A DNA stretch of 64,000 nt from Cellulomonas sp. JZ18 (GTDB taxonomy: Bacteria > Actinomycetota > Actinomycetes > Actinomycetales > Cellulomonadaceae). The position numbers and the translations under genes are program-made. The DNA lies in NCBI RefSeq assembly GCF_009720485.1, contig NZ_CP045245.1:2170001-2234000 (forward strand), given 5' to 3'. This document shows positions 29,842-43,774 of the stretch, in pieces. The notes under the pieces were generated by a model that searched no databases, was not told the origin of the DNA, and worked only from the letters and a program-made list of their open reading frames with translations. The number at the start of each line of letters is the position of its first letter. The first letter of the stretch is position 1.

Positions 29842-29974
29842 CTGACGCTCCTGAGGTCGTCCGGGGTCGATACCTCGACGCTAGGAGCGCAGTGATGGGA
29901 TGTCTCAGGACCTCCGTCCCGCCGGTCCCCGGAGGGTCCGCGGGCACGGCGTGACGTGCCGCACAGCTGCGCGC

Positions 29975-30002
29975 GACGGCCGGCGGGCGTGCGCCGGCCG
30001 TC
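29975..30002 (-). terminator. Hairpin after dxs
   Basis: The arms 29975-29985 and 29992-30002 form a perfect 11-bp stem with a 6-nt loop, directly past the dxs stop at 30006. Confidence 0.75.
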
Positions 30003-30005
30003 CGC

Positions 30006-31883
30006 TCAGCCCCGCGCCTCCAGCGCCGCGAGCACGTCCGCGGCGACGTCGTGCGGCCGCAGGCGCAGCGCGTCCACGAGCTCGTCGCGCAGGGCGTGGT
30101 CGAGGAACGCGGCGGGGATGCCGACGGCCTGGACGGGCGTCACGAGGTTCGCCTCGCGCACGCGCTGCCCGACCAGCGAGCCGACGCCGCCGTCGACGAG
30201 ACCGTCCTCCAGCGTGACCACGTGGTCGTGCTCGCCCGCGAGCTTGACGAGCGCCTCGGGCACGGGCAGCACCCAGCGCGGGTCGACGACCGTGACGTCC
30301 AGCCCGTGCCCGGCGAGGATGTCGGCGGTCGCGAGCGCGGTCGTCGCCATCGGCCCGACGCCGACGACGAGGACGCGCCGCCCCTCGCCCGCGTGGCGCG
30401 CCAGCACGTCGACCCCGTCGACCTCGTCGACCGCCGGGACGGTGTCCCCCATCGCGCCCTTCGGGTACCGCACCACCGTGGGCGCGTCGTCGACGTCGAC
30501 CGCGGTGCGCAGCGCCGCCCGCAGCGTCGGCTCGTCCCGGGGGGCCGCGAGCCGCAGGCCGGGCACGACCGAGAGCATCGCCATGTCCCACATGCCGTTG
30601 TGGCTCGCGCCGTCGTCGCCGGTGATCCCGGCCCGGTCGAGCACGAACGTCACGCCCGCGCGGTGCAGCGCGACGTCCATGAGGACCTGGTCGAACGCGC
30701 GGTTCAGGAACGTCGCGTACACGGCCACGACCGGGTGCAGGCCGGCGAACGCCATGCCCGCCGCGGACGTCGCCGCGTGCTGCTCCGCGATGCCGACGTC
30801 GAAGACCCGGTCCGGGAACTCGTCGGCGAACGGCGCGAGCCCGACCGGCTGCAGCATCGCCGCCGTGATCGCCACGACGTCCGGCCGGCGCCGGCCGATC
30901 CGCACGATCTCGTCGGCGAACACGCTGGTCCAGCCGAACCGCGACGGGGCGAGCGGCAGCCCCGTCTCGGGGTGGATCTGCCCGACCGCGTGGAACCGGT
31001 CGGCGACGTCCTGCTCCGCGGGCGTGTACCCGCGCCCCTTCTCCGTGATGACGTGCACGATCACCGGGCCGCCGAACGCACGGGCGCGGCGCAGCGCCGT
31101 CTCCACCGCCGCCTCGTCGTGCCCGTCGACCGGGCCGATGTACTTCAGCCCGAGGTCCTCGAACATGCCCTGCGGCGCGACGACGTCCTTGATGCCCTTC
31201 TTCAGCCCGTGCAGGGCCTCGTACGCGAGGCGTCCCGGCGGGCCCGAGCGGCGCAGCGTCGACTTGCCCCAGGACAGCACCGACTCGTACCCGCGGGTCG
31301 TGCGCAGCGCGTCGAGGTGCTGCGCGAGCCCGCCGATGGTCGGCGCGTACGAGCGCCCGTTGTCGTTGACGACGACGACGAGCCGCCGGTCCGCGTCCGC
31401 CGCGATGTTGTTCAGGGCCTCCCAGGCCATGCCGCCCGTGAGCGCGCCGTCGCCGATGACGGCGACCGTGTGGCGGTCGACCTCGCCGCGCAGCTGGCGC
31501 GCCTTCGCGATCCCGTCGGCCCAGGACAGGGCCGTCGAGGCGTGGGAGTTCTCCACGACGTCGTGCTCCGACTCGGCCCGGCTCGGGTAGCCCGAGAGGC
31601 CGCCGCGGCGGCGCAGGCGCGAGAAGTCCCGCCGCCCGGTCAGCAGCTTGTGCACGTACGCCTGGTGGCCCGTGTCGAAGACGAGGGTGTCCCGCGGCGA
31701 CTCGAAGACGCGGTGCAGAGCGATCGTCAGCTCGACGACGCCCAGGTTGGGACCGAGGTGCCCGCCCGTCCGCGAGACCTGGGCGACCAGGAAGTCGCGG
31801 ATCTCGGCGGCGAGCCGGTCCAGGTCCTGCGCCGGCAGCGCGCGCACGTCCTGCGGCGACGTGATGCGGTCCAGCAGTCCCAC
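30006..31883 (-). CDS. dxs: 1-deoxy-D-xylulose-5-phosphate synthase
   Basis: A 625-residue thiamine-diphosphate enzyme that condenses pyruvate and glyceraldehyde 3-phosphate, the first step of the MEP isoprenoid pathway. His42 (GGHLGPNLG) and the ThDP motif GDGALTGG...NN (from residue 144) are present, and the transketolase pyrimidine and C-terminal domains follow ([18 protein letters not shown]). The GTG start has GGAGGAG just upstream. A TAGACT element 64 nt upstream may be the promoter. Confidence 0.97.
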   Translation of the reverse strand: MGLLDRITSPQDVRALPAQDLDRLAAEIRDFLVAQVSRTGGHLGPNLGVVELTIALHRVFESPRDTLVFDTGHQAYVHKLLTGRRDFSRLRRRGGLSGYPSRAESEHDVVENSHASTALSWADGIAKARQLRGEVDRHTVAVIGDGALTGGMAWEALNNIAADADRRLVVVVNDNGRSYAPTIGGLAQHLDALRTTRGYESVLSWGKSTLRRSGPPGRLAYEALHGLKKGIKDVVAPQGMFEDLGLKYIGPVDGHDEAAVETALRRARAFGGPVIVHVITEKGRGYTPAEQDVADRFHAVGQIHPETGLPLAPSRFGWTSVFADEIVRIGRRRPDVVAITAAMLQPVGLAPFADEFPDRVFDVGIAEQHAATSAAGMAFAGLHPVVAVYATFLNRAFDQVLMDVALHRAGVTFVLDRAGITGDDGASHNGMWDMAMLSVVPGLRLAAPRDEPTLRAALRTAVDVDDAPTVVRYPKGAMGDTVPAVDEVDGVDVLARHAGEGRRVLVVGVGPMATTALATADILAGHGLDVTVVDPRWVLPVPEALVKLAGEHDHVVTLEDGLVDGGVGSLVGQRVREANLVTPVQAVGIPAAFLDHALRDELVDALRLRPHDVAADVLAALEARG

Positions 31884-31946
31884 GAGGTCTCCTCCCGGTG
31901 CGGCGACCCTGCCGCGGGGGCGACGGGACGTCCTCAGTGACGGACC

Positions 31947-31952
31947 AGTCTA
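31947..31952 (-). promoter_or_regulatory. Candidate -10 element (TAGACT) of dxs
   Basis: TAGACT on the minus strand, 64 nt before the dxs GTG, would give a leader of about 55 nt. No clear -35 was seen. Confidence 0.35.
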
Positions 31953-32003
31953 GGCGGCGCGGACGAGGTGGACGTGCGGGCGCCGCCCGCGCTCAGGGCC
32001 GGC

Positions 32004-32615
32004 TCAGCCGGTGCCCGCGATCCCCGGTCGCGGCGGCACCGGGGACCGACGACGTCGCCGCCGACGGCGCACGAGGGCCACGAACGCCCACACGAGCAGC
32101 CCGAGCACGACGACCACCAGCACCGGCACGAACACCGCCACGAGGCTCAGCCCGACCGACGTGACGTCCTCGACCACCGACGCCACCGGTCCCCCGGTGC
32201 CGCCGGTCGTCGCGTTGACCACCGGCCGCACCGCGGCCTTGCCGCCGTGCACGAGCAGGGCCACGAGCACCCCGCCGACGATCGGGACCCACGGGTGCTC
32301 GCTCATCCACGTCGAGCCCTCGAGGTCCTCGGCGGCCGTCGTGGCCGCCGCGACGACACCGCCGGTCGCGGGGCGGATCACCGTCTGCACGGCGTCGTTG
32401 AGCGTGTCGACCAGGGGCACCTTGTCCAGCACGACGTCGGTCAGCAGCAGCACGGCGCCGACGCCGATGGCCCACCAGCTCTCCATCCACGTCAGCGCGG
32501 ACGGGAGCACGACGACGTCCGTCAGGCGGGCCAGCAGCGCCACGACGAGGAACGGCACGTAGGCGTTGAGGCCCGCGGCGGCCGACAGGCCGATCCCGGT
32601 GAGCGCCACGAGCAT
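32004..32615 (-). CDS. DUF4126 family membrane protein
   Basis: A 203-residue predicted integral membrane protein with about four or five hydrophobic segments, starting with the family's LTGIGLSAAAGLNAYVPFLVVAL. It ends in a run of arginines (about 180-188) followed by a Pro-rich tail, a cytoplasmic anchor by the positive-inside rule. The function is unknown. It lies 43 nt downstream of the debranching-protein gene on the same strand and may belong to that operon. Confidence 0.82.
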   Translation of the reverse strand: MLVALTGIGLSAAAGLNAYVPFLVVALLARLTDVVVLPSALTWMESWWAIGVGAVLLLTDVVLDKVPLVDTLNDAVQTVIRPATGGVVAAATTAAEDLEGSTWMSEHPWVPIVGGVLVALLVHGGKAAVRPVVNATTGGTGGPVASVVEDVTSVGLSLVAVFVPVLVVVVLGLLVWAFVALVRRRRRRRRSPVPPRPGIAGTG

Positions 32616-32658
32616 GCGGCGACCCTACCGGCCGCGCCCGCCGCGGGCCCGGACCTCG

Positions 32659-34767
32659 TCAGGCGGTCAGCAGCCCGCCGCAGGCCCCCTGCTCGGCGAC
32701 GTCCCCGTCGCGCACGTCCCACCGGTCGTCGCCGAGCGGCAGGCCGCGCACCTCGACCGGCCCCCACGCGGCGGGCAGCGCGGGGTCCGCGGTGCGCCGT
32801 CCGTGCGGCACGCACGGGTCCAGGCGCAGCAGCGCGGTCAGCAGGCCGAGCGGGCTCGCGGCGGCCCAGGCCTGCGGCGAGCACGACGTCGGGTACGGCA
32901 CCGGGACCGGGACGTCACCGCGGTCGAACCCGCAGAACAGCTCCGGCAGCCGTCCCCCGAACGCGGCGGCCGCGTCGAGCAGGCCCTCGGCGAGCCGGTG
33001 CGCGTGGTCCGTCAGGCCGGCGCGCACGAGACCCGCGAGGACGAGCGCGTTGTCGTGCGGCCACACCGACCCGTTGTGGTAGCTCACCGGGTTGTACCGC
33101 CCCGCCGTGGTCGCCAGCGTGCGCACGCCCCAGCCGGTGAACAGGGCCGGGCCGAGCAGGTGCTCCGCGACCTGGGCCGCCCGGTCGCCCGTGGCCAGCC
33201 CGGTCCACAGGCAGTGCCCCTGGTTGGAGGCGAGCGCGTCGACCCGCTCCTTGCGACCGTCGAGCGCGAGCGCGTAGTACCCGCGGTCCGGCAGCCAGAA
33301 CGCCTCGTCCACCGCGTCCCGCAGCCGCTCGGCCTTCCGCTCCCAGGCGCGGGCACCCGACTCGTCGCCGAGCACCGACGCCAGGTGCGCCCGCGCCCGG
33401 TAGGCGCCGTGCACGTAGGCCTGCACCTCGACCAGCGCGACCGGACCCGTCGCCGGCCGGCCGTCGGCGAACGAGATCGCGTCGTGCGAGTCCTTCCAGC
33501 CCTGGTGCAGCAGGCCGCGGTCGGTCGAGCGCTGGTACTCCACGAAGCCGTCGCCGTCGCGGTCCCCGTACCGCTCGACCCACTCCAGCGCGGCGTCGGC
33601 GGCCGGCAGCAGCGCGCGGACGTCCTCGAGCGGCACGCCCCAGCGGGCCGCCAGGTCGAGCACGACGACGAACAGCGGCGTCGCGTCCACCGAGCCGTAG
33701 TAGACCGCGCTGCCGCCGAGCGCGCGCTGCTCGTCCCCGCGGCGCACCTCGTGCAGGATGCGCCCCGGCTCCTCCTCGCTCAGCGGGTCGAGGCGCCGGC
33801 CCTGGTGGGCGGCGAGCGTCTGCAGGGTGCCGACGGCGAGGTCGGGGTCGAACGGCAGCGCGAGCGCGCTCGTGAGCAGGGAGTCGCGCCCGAACAGCGC
33901 CATGAACCACGGCGCACCGGCCGCGACGACGTCGGCCCCGGGCAGGACGGGGTCGGAGATCCGCAGCGCGCCGAGGTCGAGCAGCGACCGGCGCACCGCC
34001 TCGCGCAGGCGCGGGTCGGCGCAGCGCACCTCCGGCCGCGCGCGCCGCCAGTCCCGCATGCGGCGCGAGGGGGTCGACTGCTCGACGGGACGGTCGATGG
34101 GGAACGAGGCGTCGACCTCGCCCTCGTCCGTGGAGGGCAGGACCTCGACGGTCGTCCGCCACGTGCCGTGCGGCGGGACGACGACGCGCCACCACAGCGC
34201 GCCCGGGTGCGCCTGGGCGCCGTGGCCGTGCACCCGCACGCCGCGGCGGCGCGAGCCGTGCCCCGCCTCGAGCGTCACGGCGTCCCCGTCGTGCCGGCGC
34301 CGCACCGCCCCGCGCCGCCCCGGCCGGCCGTCCTTGACGTCGAACAGGTCGGCGAAGTCGGCGTCGACGAGCAGCTGGACCGTCAGACCGGCCGGCTCCG
34401 TGCCGTGGTTCGTGACGAGCAGGTCCTCGCGCATCCCGTCCGCGACGAGCCGGCGCCGCTCGACGACGAGCGTGCCGTCGTCCTGGCCCGGACGCGCCGC
34501 CGCGCGGGTGAGGAAGCGCGCACCGAACGGCTCCCCGGGGACCACCGCGAGCGCCTGGACCGGCTCGTCGTCGACGAGCAGGCGCCACGACGAGACGATG
34601 CGCGTGTCCCGGTAGAACACCCCCTGCGGACGGTCCGGCTCGATGTCGCCGGCCCGGTCGCTCACGCAGAACGACGCCCCCTCGACGAGCGTGACCTCGT
34701 CGCGGGCGGGCACGGCCGCGTGCTGGTCGACGGCCGCGGTCGTCGCGGCCACGGGGACGACGCTCAC
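32659..34767 (-). CDS. Amylo-alpha-1,6-glucosidase / glycogen-debranching-like protein
   Basis: A 702-residue protein. The N-terminal GDE_N-type beta domain (SFCVSDRAGDIEPDRPQG, FYRDTRIVSSW) is followed by an (alpha/alpha)6-barrel debranching domain with GAPWFMALFGRDSLLTS, GYYGS-type VYYGSVDATPLFV, LLHQGWKDSHDAI and YNPVSYHNGSVWPHDNALV. Asp and Glu residues in these motifs are the likely catalytic acids. Members act on alpha-glucans or related oligosaccharides. The GTG start overlaps the upstream GT4 gene by 4 nt, so the two form one operon under the CIRCE element. Confidence 0.87.
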   Translation of the reverse strand: MSVVPVAATTAAVDQHAAVPARDEVTLVEGASFCVSDRAGDIEPDRPQGVFYRDTRIVSSWRLLVDDEPVQALAVVPGEPFGARFLTRAAARPGQDDGTLVVERRRLVADGMREDLLVTNHGTEPAGLTVQLLVDADFADLFDVKDGRPGRRGAVRRRHDGDAVTLEAGHGSRRRGVRVHGHGAQAHPGALWWRVVVPPHGTWRTTVEVLPSTDEGEVDASFPIDRPVEQSTPSRRMRDWRRARPEVRCADPRLREAVRRSLLDLGALRISDPVLPGADVVAAGAPWFMALFGRDSLLTSALALPFDPDLAVGTLQTLAAHQGRRLDPLSEEEPGRILHEVRRGDEQRALGGSAVYYGSVDATPLFVVVLDLAARWGVPLEDVRALLPAADAALEWVERYGDRDGDGFVEYQRSTDRGLLHQGWKDSHDAISFADGRPATGPVALVEVQAYVHGAYRARAHLASVLGDESGARAWERKAERLRDAVDEAFWLPDRGYYALALDGRKERVDALASNQGHCLWTGLATGDRAAQVAEHLLGPALFTGWGVRTLATTAGRYNPVSYHNGSVWPHDNALVLAGLVRAGLTDHAHRLAEGLLDAAAAFGGRLPELFCGFDRGDVPVPVPYPTSCSPQAWAAASPLGLLTALLRLDPCVPHGRRTADPALPAAWGPVEVRGLPLGDDRWDVRDGDVAEQGACGGLLTA

Positions 34768-35963
34768 GCGCCCACCTCCTGACCGAGGCCCGCGCGCGCC
34801 GCGGCGGCGCGCGCGGTGCGGTGGGGACGGGCGGCGGAGCGACCGCGGTGGCGCCGCGCGGTGCCCGTGCGGCCGTCGTCCGCCCGCGCGACCGCGGCGC
34901 GGTAGACGGCCTCGTAGCCCGCCGCCATGACCGGCAGGTCGAAGTGCTCGAAGGCGCGGCGTCGGCACGCGGCCGGGTCGAGGTCGTCGGCGGACAGCAC
35001 GGCGGCGGGCAGGTGGGCCGGGTCGTCGAGCAGCACCCCGGTCTCGCCGTGCGTGACGACCTCCGGGACGGCGCCCCGGCGCAGCGCGACGACGGGCGTC
35101 CCGCACGCCATCGCCTCGATCATCACCATGCCGAAGGGCTCCTCCCAGCAGACGGGGAAGACCAGCGCGCGCGCACCGGCCAGCAGCTCGCGCTTGAGCG
35201 CGGCGTCCGCCTCCCCGACGTACTCGACGCCGGGTCCGAGGCGGGGCGCGATCCGGTCGTCGAAGAACGCCCGCTCCCCCGGCTCGTTCCGCTTGCCCGC
35301 GAGGACGATGCGACGGCCGGCCGCGCGCGCGGCGTCGATCGCCAGGTCCGGGCCCTTGTCCGGGTTGAACCGGCCCAGCCACAGCACGTAGTCGTCCTTG
35401 TCCTCCCGGTAGGGGAAGGACGCGACGTCGACCGCGTTGTGCACGCGGCCCACCCAGTGCAGGTCCGGGTTCAGGCGGCGCTGGGCGTCGGAGATCGCGA
35501 CGAGGTCGACCGTCCGGCCGAGCCGGCGGTGGTAGTCCCCCTGCTCGCCGGTCACGGGGCCGTGCATCGTCACGACGGTCGGCACGGCGCGGCCGCGCGC
35601 GAGCAGCGGGCCCGCCAGGGTGTGGTCGTGGACGAGGTCGACGTCGAGGCCGTCGAGCGCCTCCGCCGCGGCGGCGGCGTGGATGACCTCGGGTGCGGGG
35701 GTGCCGAGCCGGTCCGACGGCGGCTCGGGGAAGACCTGGACGAAGCGCTGCGCGGCGGTGCGGTGCCGGCCGGCGCCGACGAGCGTGACGTCGTGCCCGC
35801 GGGCGACGAGCTGGTCGACGAGGTCGGCGACCACCGACTCGATGCCGCCGTAGCCGGCGGGCGGCAGCTCGAACCACGGCGGTGCGACCATCGCGACGCG
35901 CAGCGGTGCGGACGTGGGGACCTGCGGCGCGCTCGGCGCCGACGCGAGCTCCACGACAGTCAT
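34764..35963 (-). CDS. GT4-family glycosyltransferase
   Basis: A 399-residue retaining glycosyltransferase with two Rossmann-like domains. The donor-binding motif is EPFGMVMIEAMACGTPVV with Glu275 and Glu283 (E-x7-E). The N-terminal PPAGYGGIESVVADLV glycine-rich loop is also typical of GT4. A basic Arg/Ala-rich tail follows residue 365. It is the promoter-proximal gene of a pair with the debranching-like protein. Acceptor and donor are unknown; an alpha-glucan, trehalose- or glucosylglycerate-type product is possible. AGGAGG lies upstream of the ATG. A CIRCE operator lies 85 nt further up. Confidence 0.85.
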   Translation of the reverse strand: MTVVELASAPSAPQVPTSAPLRVAMVAPPWFELPPAGYGGIESVVADLVDQLVARGHDVTLVGAGRHRTAAQRFVQVFPEPPSDRLGTPAPEVIHAAAAAEALDGLDVDLVHDHTLAGPLLARGRAVPTVVTMHGPVTGEQGDYHRRLGRTVDLVAISDAQRRLNPDLHWVGRVHNAVDVASFPYREDKDDYVLWLGRFNPDKGPDLAIDAARAAGRRIVLAGKRNEPGERAFFDDRIAPRLGPGVEYVGEADAALKRELLAGARALVFPVCWEEPFGMVMIEAMACGTPVVALRRGAVPEVVTHGETGVLLDDPAHLPAAVLSADDLDPAACRRRAFEHFDLPVMAAGYEAVYRAAVARADDGRTGTARRHRGRSAARPHRTARAAAARAGLGQEVGA

Positions 35964-36047
35964 GGGGTGTCGTCCTCCTACGACGTGTCCGAGGGGCAGC
36001 TGACCACCTGCCCGGTCCTGGGGGCGCCGTGGGCGCCCGCACTTCTC

Positions 36048-36074
36048 TTAGCACTCTCGGGGCGCGAGTGCCAG
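36048..36074 (-). promoter_or_regulatory. CIRCE heat-shock operator (HrcA site)
   Basis: On the plus strand it reads TTAGCACTC-N9-GAGTGCCAG; on the minus strand CTGGCACTC-N9-GAGTGCTAA. This matches the CIRCE consensus TTAGCACTC-N9-GAGTGCTAA at 16 of 18 arm positions with the exact 9-nt spacer. It lies between divergent genes: 85 nt upstream of the GT4 operon and 58 nt upstream of guaB1. CIRCE normally controls groESL, hrcA or dnaJ, none of which is near. Confidence 0.8.
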
Positions 36075-36105
36075 CACGTCCCCCGTGGTCGCGACGGCGA
36101 GCAGG

Positions 36106-36111
36106 TAGCAT
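36106..36111 (+). promoter_or_regulatory. Candidate -10 element (TAGCAT) of guaB1
   Basis: TAGCAT lies 20 nt before the guaB1 ATG, leaving a short leader with an AAAGGGGA ribosome-binding site. It is 32 nt past the CIRCE element, so HrcA could affect this promoter too. Confidence 0.45.
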
Positions 36112-36113
36112 GA

Positions 36114-38307
<2,194 letters not shown>

Positions 38308-38311
<4 letters not shown>

Positions 38312-39018
38312 CCGCGACCGGCCGCGACAGCACCGGTCCCGCCGCCGGGTCGTCGGGGCCGCGGGACGAGCTGCTCCGGATGGTCCGGACGGGCGTGCGG
38401 TGGCCCGGCGACCCGACCGGTCTGCGCATGGACCCCGCGCGCGTCCGGCGCGCCGCGGTGCTGGTGCTGTTCGGCGTCCTCGACTCCGTCCCCGCGCACG
38501 AGCACGGCCACGGGCACGTGCCGGACGACCTGGACGTGCTGCTGCAGCGCCGCGCGGCCACGCTCGGGCACCACCCCGGCCAGGTCGCGTTCCCCGGGGG
38601 CGGCATCGACCCGGGCGACGACGGCCCCACGGGCGCGGCCCTGCGGGAGGCGGTCGAGGAGACGGGCCTGGACCCGGACGGCGTCGACGTGCTCGGCGAG
38701 CTGGCGGAGATCCCGCTGCCCGTCAGCAGCAACGTCGTCACCCCGGTCGTGGCCTGGTGGACGCGACCGTCCCGCGTCGCCGCGGTGGACCACCGCGAGG
38801 CGGTCGACGTGTTCCGCGCACCCGTCGCGGACCTGCTCGACCCCGCGCGGCGCGCCGTCGTGGTCCACCCCGTCCCCCGCGGCCGCAGCCGGACGCCCGC
38901 GTTCGAGCTCGACGGCGGCGTGCTCGTGTGGGGGTTCACCGCCATCGTGCTCTCGGGGATCTTCGACGCGCTCGGCTGGACCCGGCCGTGGGACGACCGC
39001 CGTACCGTGACCCCGTGA
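38308..39018 (+). CDS. NUDIX hydrolase, CoA-pyrophosphatase-like
   Basis: A 236-residue NUDIX protein. The Nudix box at about residues 97-121 (FPGGGIDPGDDG, then ALREAVEETGL) and the downstream ELAEIPLPVSSNVVTPVVAWW resemble the coenzyme A diphosphatase group. The substrate is likely CoA or a related nucleotide; this is a family-level inference. The GTG overlaps the previous gene by 4 nt. Confidence 0.86.
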
Positions 39019-39911
39019 CCCCGCCGCCGACCCACCCGATGATCGAGCACGACGTCGACGCCGCCCTCGCGCGGGCGCTGCTGACGGAGCAGCACCCGGA
39101 CCTCGCCGACCTGCCGCTGCACGGCCGCACGAACGGGTGGGACAACATCACCTGGCGCCTCGGCGCCGACCTGGCGCTGCGGTTCCCGGTCCGCGCGATG
39201 TCGTCGGCGCTCGTGGAGCGGGAGCAGACGTGGCTGCCGGTGCTGGCCCCGCACCTGCCCGTACCCGTGCCCACTCCGGTGCGTGCGGGGCACCCCGGCC
39301 CCCGCTACCCGTGGGCGTGGAGCGTCGTGCCGTGGCTGCCGGGCGAGGTCGTCGCCGCCACCGAGGTCGCGGCGCGGACCGCCTGGGCCACCGAGCTCGC
39401 GGACGCCCTCGCGGCGCTGCACGTCCCGGCACCGCCCGGTGCGCCGCCGAACCCCTACCGCGGCGTGCCGCTCGCCGAGCGCGACGCGGTCGTCGCCGAC
39501 CGGCTCGGGAGCGACCTGCCGCACGGCACCGCCCTGCGCAGCGCGTGGACCGCGGGCCTCGCCGCACCGGCCTGGCGGGGCGCCGCCGTGTGGCTGCACG
39601 GCGACCCGCACCCCGGCAACCTCGTCAGCCGGGACGGCCACCTGGCCGGGCTGATCGACTTCGGCGACCTCACCGCGGGCGACCCCGCGTCCGACCTCGC
39701 GACGGCGTGGCTCACGTTCGACGCCGACGGGCGCGCGGCGTTCCGTGCGCGCACCACCGCCCTGCGCGGGTGGGACGACGCGACGTGGGTCCGTGCCCGC
39801 GCCTGGGCCGCGGCCCTGGTCCCCGTCCTGCTCGCCCACCCCGAGGAGTACCCGCTCATGGCCGCGGTCGGCCGGCACGCGGCGGTGCAGATCGCCTCGG
39901 ACGGGCGCTGA
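39015..39911 (+). CDS. Aminoglycoside phosphotransferase (APH)-family kinase
   Basis: A 298-residue protein-kinase-like phosphotransferase. The catalytic loop WLHGDPHPGNLV begins with His195, and the metal-binding LIDFGDL has Asp215. The substrate is more likely a small metabolite than an antibiotic, since housekeeping operons of actinobacteria contain many such kinases. GTG 39015 overlaps the NUDIX stop; ATG 39039 in the same frame is the alternative start. It is the last gene of the guaB1 chain. Confidence 0.85.
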   Translation: MTPPPTHPMIEHDVDAALARALLTEQHPDLADLPLHGRTNGWDNITWRLGADLALRFPVRAMSSALVEREQTWLPVLAPHLPVPVPTPVRAGHPGPRYPWAWSVVPWLPGEVVAATEVAARTAWATELADALAALHVPAPPGAPPNPYRGVPLAERDAVVADRLGSDLPHGTALRSAWTAGLAAPAWRGAAVWLHGDPHPGNLVSRDGHLAGLIDFGDLTAGDPASDLATAWLTFDADGRAAFRARTTALRGWDDATWVRARAWAAALVPVLLAHPEEYPLMAAVGRHAAVQIASDGR

Positions 39912-39937
39912 CAGGCGAGCCGGACGCGCGGTGGGCC

Positions 39938-40363
39938 TCAGCCCCAGACGTGCGCGACGACGCGCGCGTACGACCGGCGGACCATGGCCGCGAGCACGGC
40001 GAGGTCGACGGCGTCGAGCCGCTTGAGGTACAGGCACGACACGCTCGTCGTGTGCGGCCCGAGCCGGGCGAGGTCGTCCTCGAGGCCGTCGAGGCCGAGC
40101 GGGAAGTAGACGGTCGAGCTGGCCGTGCGGGGCGAGAAGCCGGCGGCCGCGGCGTCGCCCTCGCGTCCCGACGCGTACCGGTAGTGGTACCGGCCGAACC
40201 CCACGATCGAGCCGCCCCACATGCGGGCGGGCTGCCCCGTCGCACGCTCGTGCAGGGCGAGGAGCCTGCGCGCCTCCTCGCGGCGGCGGACGTCCTGCAC
40301 CGAGGCGAGGAACGCCGCGACGTCGCCGTCGTCCTCGACCGTCCTGGGGGTGGCGTCGGCCAT
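39938..40363 (-). CDS. DUF1801 domain-containing protein
   Basis: A protein of about 141 residues recognised from VAAFLASVQDVRRREEARRLLAL, ARMWGGSIVGFGRYHYRY, YFPLGLDGLE and LYLKRLDAVDLAVL, the DUF1801 (YdhG-like) fold. The function is unknown. ATG at 40363 is preceded immediately by an in-frame GTG at 40366, so the start is uncertain by one codon. It converges with the APH-family gene across 26 nt. Confidence 0.85.
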   Translation of the reverse strand: MADATPRTVEDDGDVAAFLASVQDVRRREEARRLLALHERATGQPARMWGGSIVGFGRYHYRYASGREGDAAAAGFSPRTASSTVYFPLGLDGLEDDLARLGPHTTSVSCLYLKRLDAVDLAVLAAMVRRSYARVVAHVWG

Positions 40364-40377
40364 CACCCGATCATGGC

Positions 40378-40419
40378 ACGGCCCGCCGGCGCCCGGGGGT
40401 CCGGGTGCCGGCGGGCCGT
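40378..40419 (-). terminator. Very stable hairpin after acnA
   Basis: The arms 40378-40390 and 40407-40419 form 13 perfect pairs, extended inside by one G-T pair and five G-C pairs to a GGGT loop. It lies 14 nt beyond the acnA stop. Confidence 0.85.
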
Positions 40420-40433
40420 CCGCCGTGTGCTCG

Positions 40434-43241
<2,808 letters not shown>

Positions 43242-43376
43242 GTGGGCTCCTTCGCTGGCGAGTGGCCGGGCGACGTCTGGGGGGCCCGGCGGGGGCGGCC
43301 GCGGCCCAGCCTAGGACCGGCGCGCGCGACCTCGTGACGCGCGGTCGCTGCCACCGGCAGCGGCGCCCGTCGTAGA

Positions 43377-43394
43377 TATCTTGATGTCGAGATA
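43377..43394. promoter_or_regulatory. Palindrome upstream of acnA
   Basis: TATCTTGATGTCGAGATA is symmetric at 7 of 9 position pairs and A/T-rich in a GC-rich gap. It lies 136 nt upstream of the acnA start, where a repressor site would be expected. The cognate regulator is not in the window. Confidence 0.55.
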
Positions 43395-43448
43395 CACCCT
43401 ACCCGCTCAGCGGGGGCCGGTGCACGCACGACGCGCCCGGCACGGGAC

Positions 43449-43479
43449 GAGGGGCGGCCCGGCCCGCGGGCCACCCCTC
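43449..43479 (-). terminator. Hairpin after the small gene at 43508
   Basis: GAGGGG-c-GGCCCG pairs with CGGGCC-a-CCCCTC: 12 pairs with one mismatch and a 5-nt loop, 28 nt past the stop of the small minus-strand gene. Confidence 0.6.
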
Positions 43480-43507
43480 CGGTGGTCGCGCACCGGCGCG
43501 ACGCCCC

Positions 43508-43684
43508 TCAGCGCGTCTGCGCACCGCGGGCGGCGCGCGCCGCCTCGGCGGCCTTGCGCTCGGCCTCGACCGCGCGCTCGTGCGCCCGGTGGTCGTAGTC
43601 GGGCGTGCCCTGCTTGTCCAGCTCGCGCCTCGCGATGCGGCTGGCCTCGGCGAGCCGGCGCTGGGCGTCCTGCGACTCGGTCAC
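43508..43684 (-). CDS. Small hydrophilic hypothetical protein
   Basis: A 58-residue, highly charged, probably helical protein (Ala, Arg and Glu dominate; AERKAAEAARAARG near the C-terminus). I do not recognise it. The GTG at 43684 is preceded by GGAGGTGGGATC, a good ribosome-binding site, and the gene ends at a hairpin, which together support a real gene. In-frame codons further upstream lack a ribosome-binding site. Confidence 0.6.
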   Translation of the reverse strand: MTESQDAQRRLAEASRIARRELDKQGTPDYDHRAHERAVEAERKAAEAARAARGAQTR

Positions 43685-43774
43685 GATCCCACCTCCCGTC
43701 GTGCGCGGCCCGACCCGTCCGCGGGCCGTCAGGCCCACGGTAGGCGTGCCGCCGCACCGGCGCGCGGCGTCCGC

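Noticed and set aside
39003..39008. TACCGT as a leaderless promoter of the APH-family gene
   Set aside because: It is within the NUDIX coding sequence and the genes overlap, so it may be coincidental.
39015..39911. Antibiotic-resistance determinant (aminoglycoside phosphotransferase)
   Set aside because: The family is broad and the gene is embedded in a housekeeping operon. Nothing indicates an aminoglycoside substrate.
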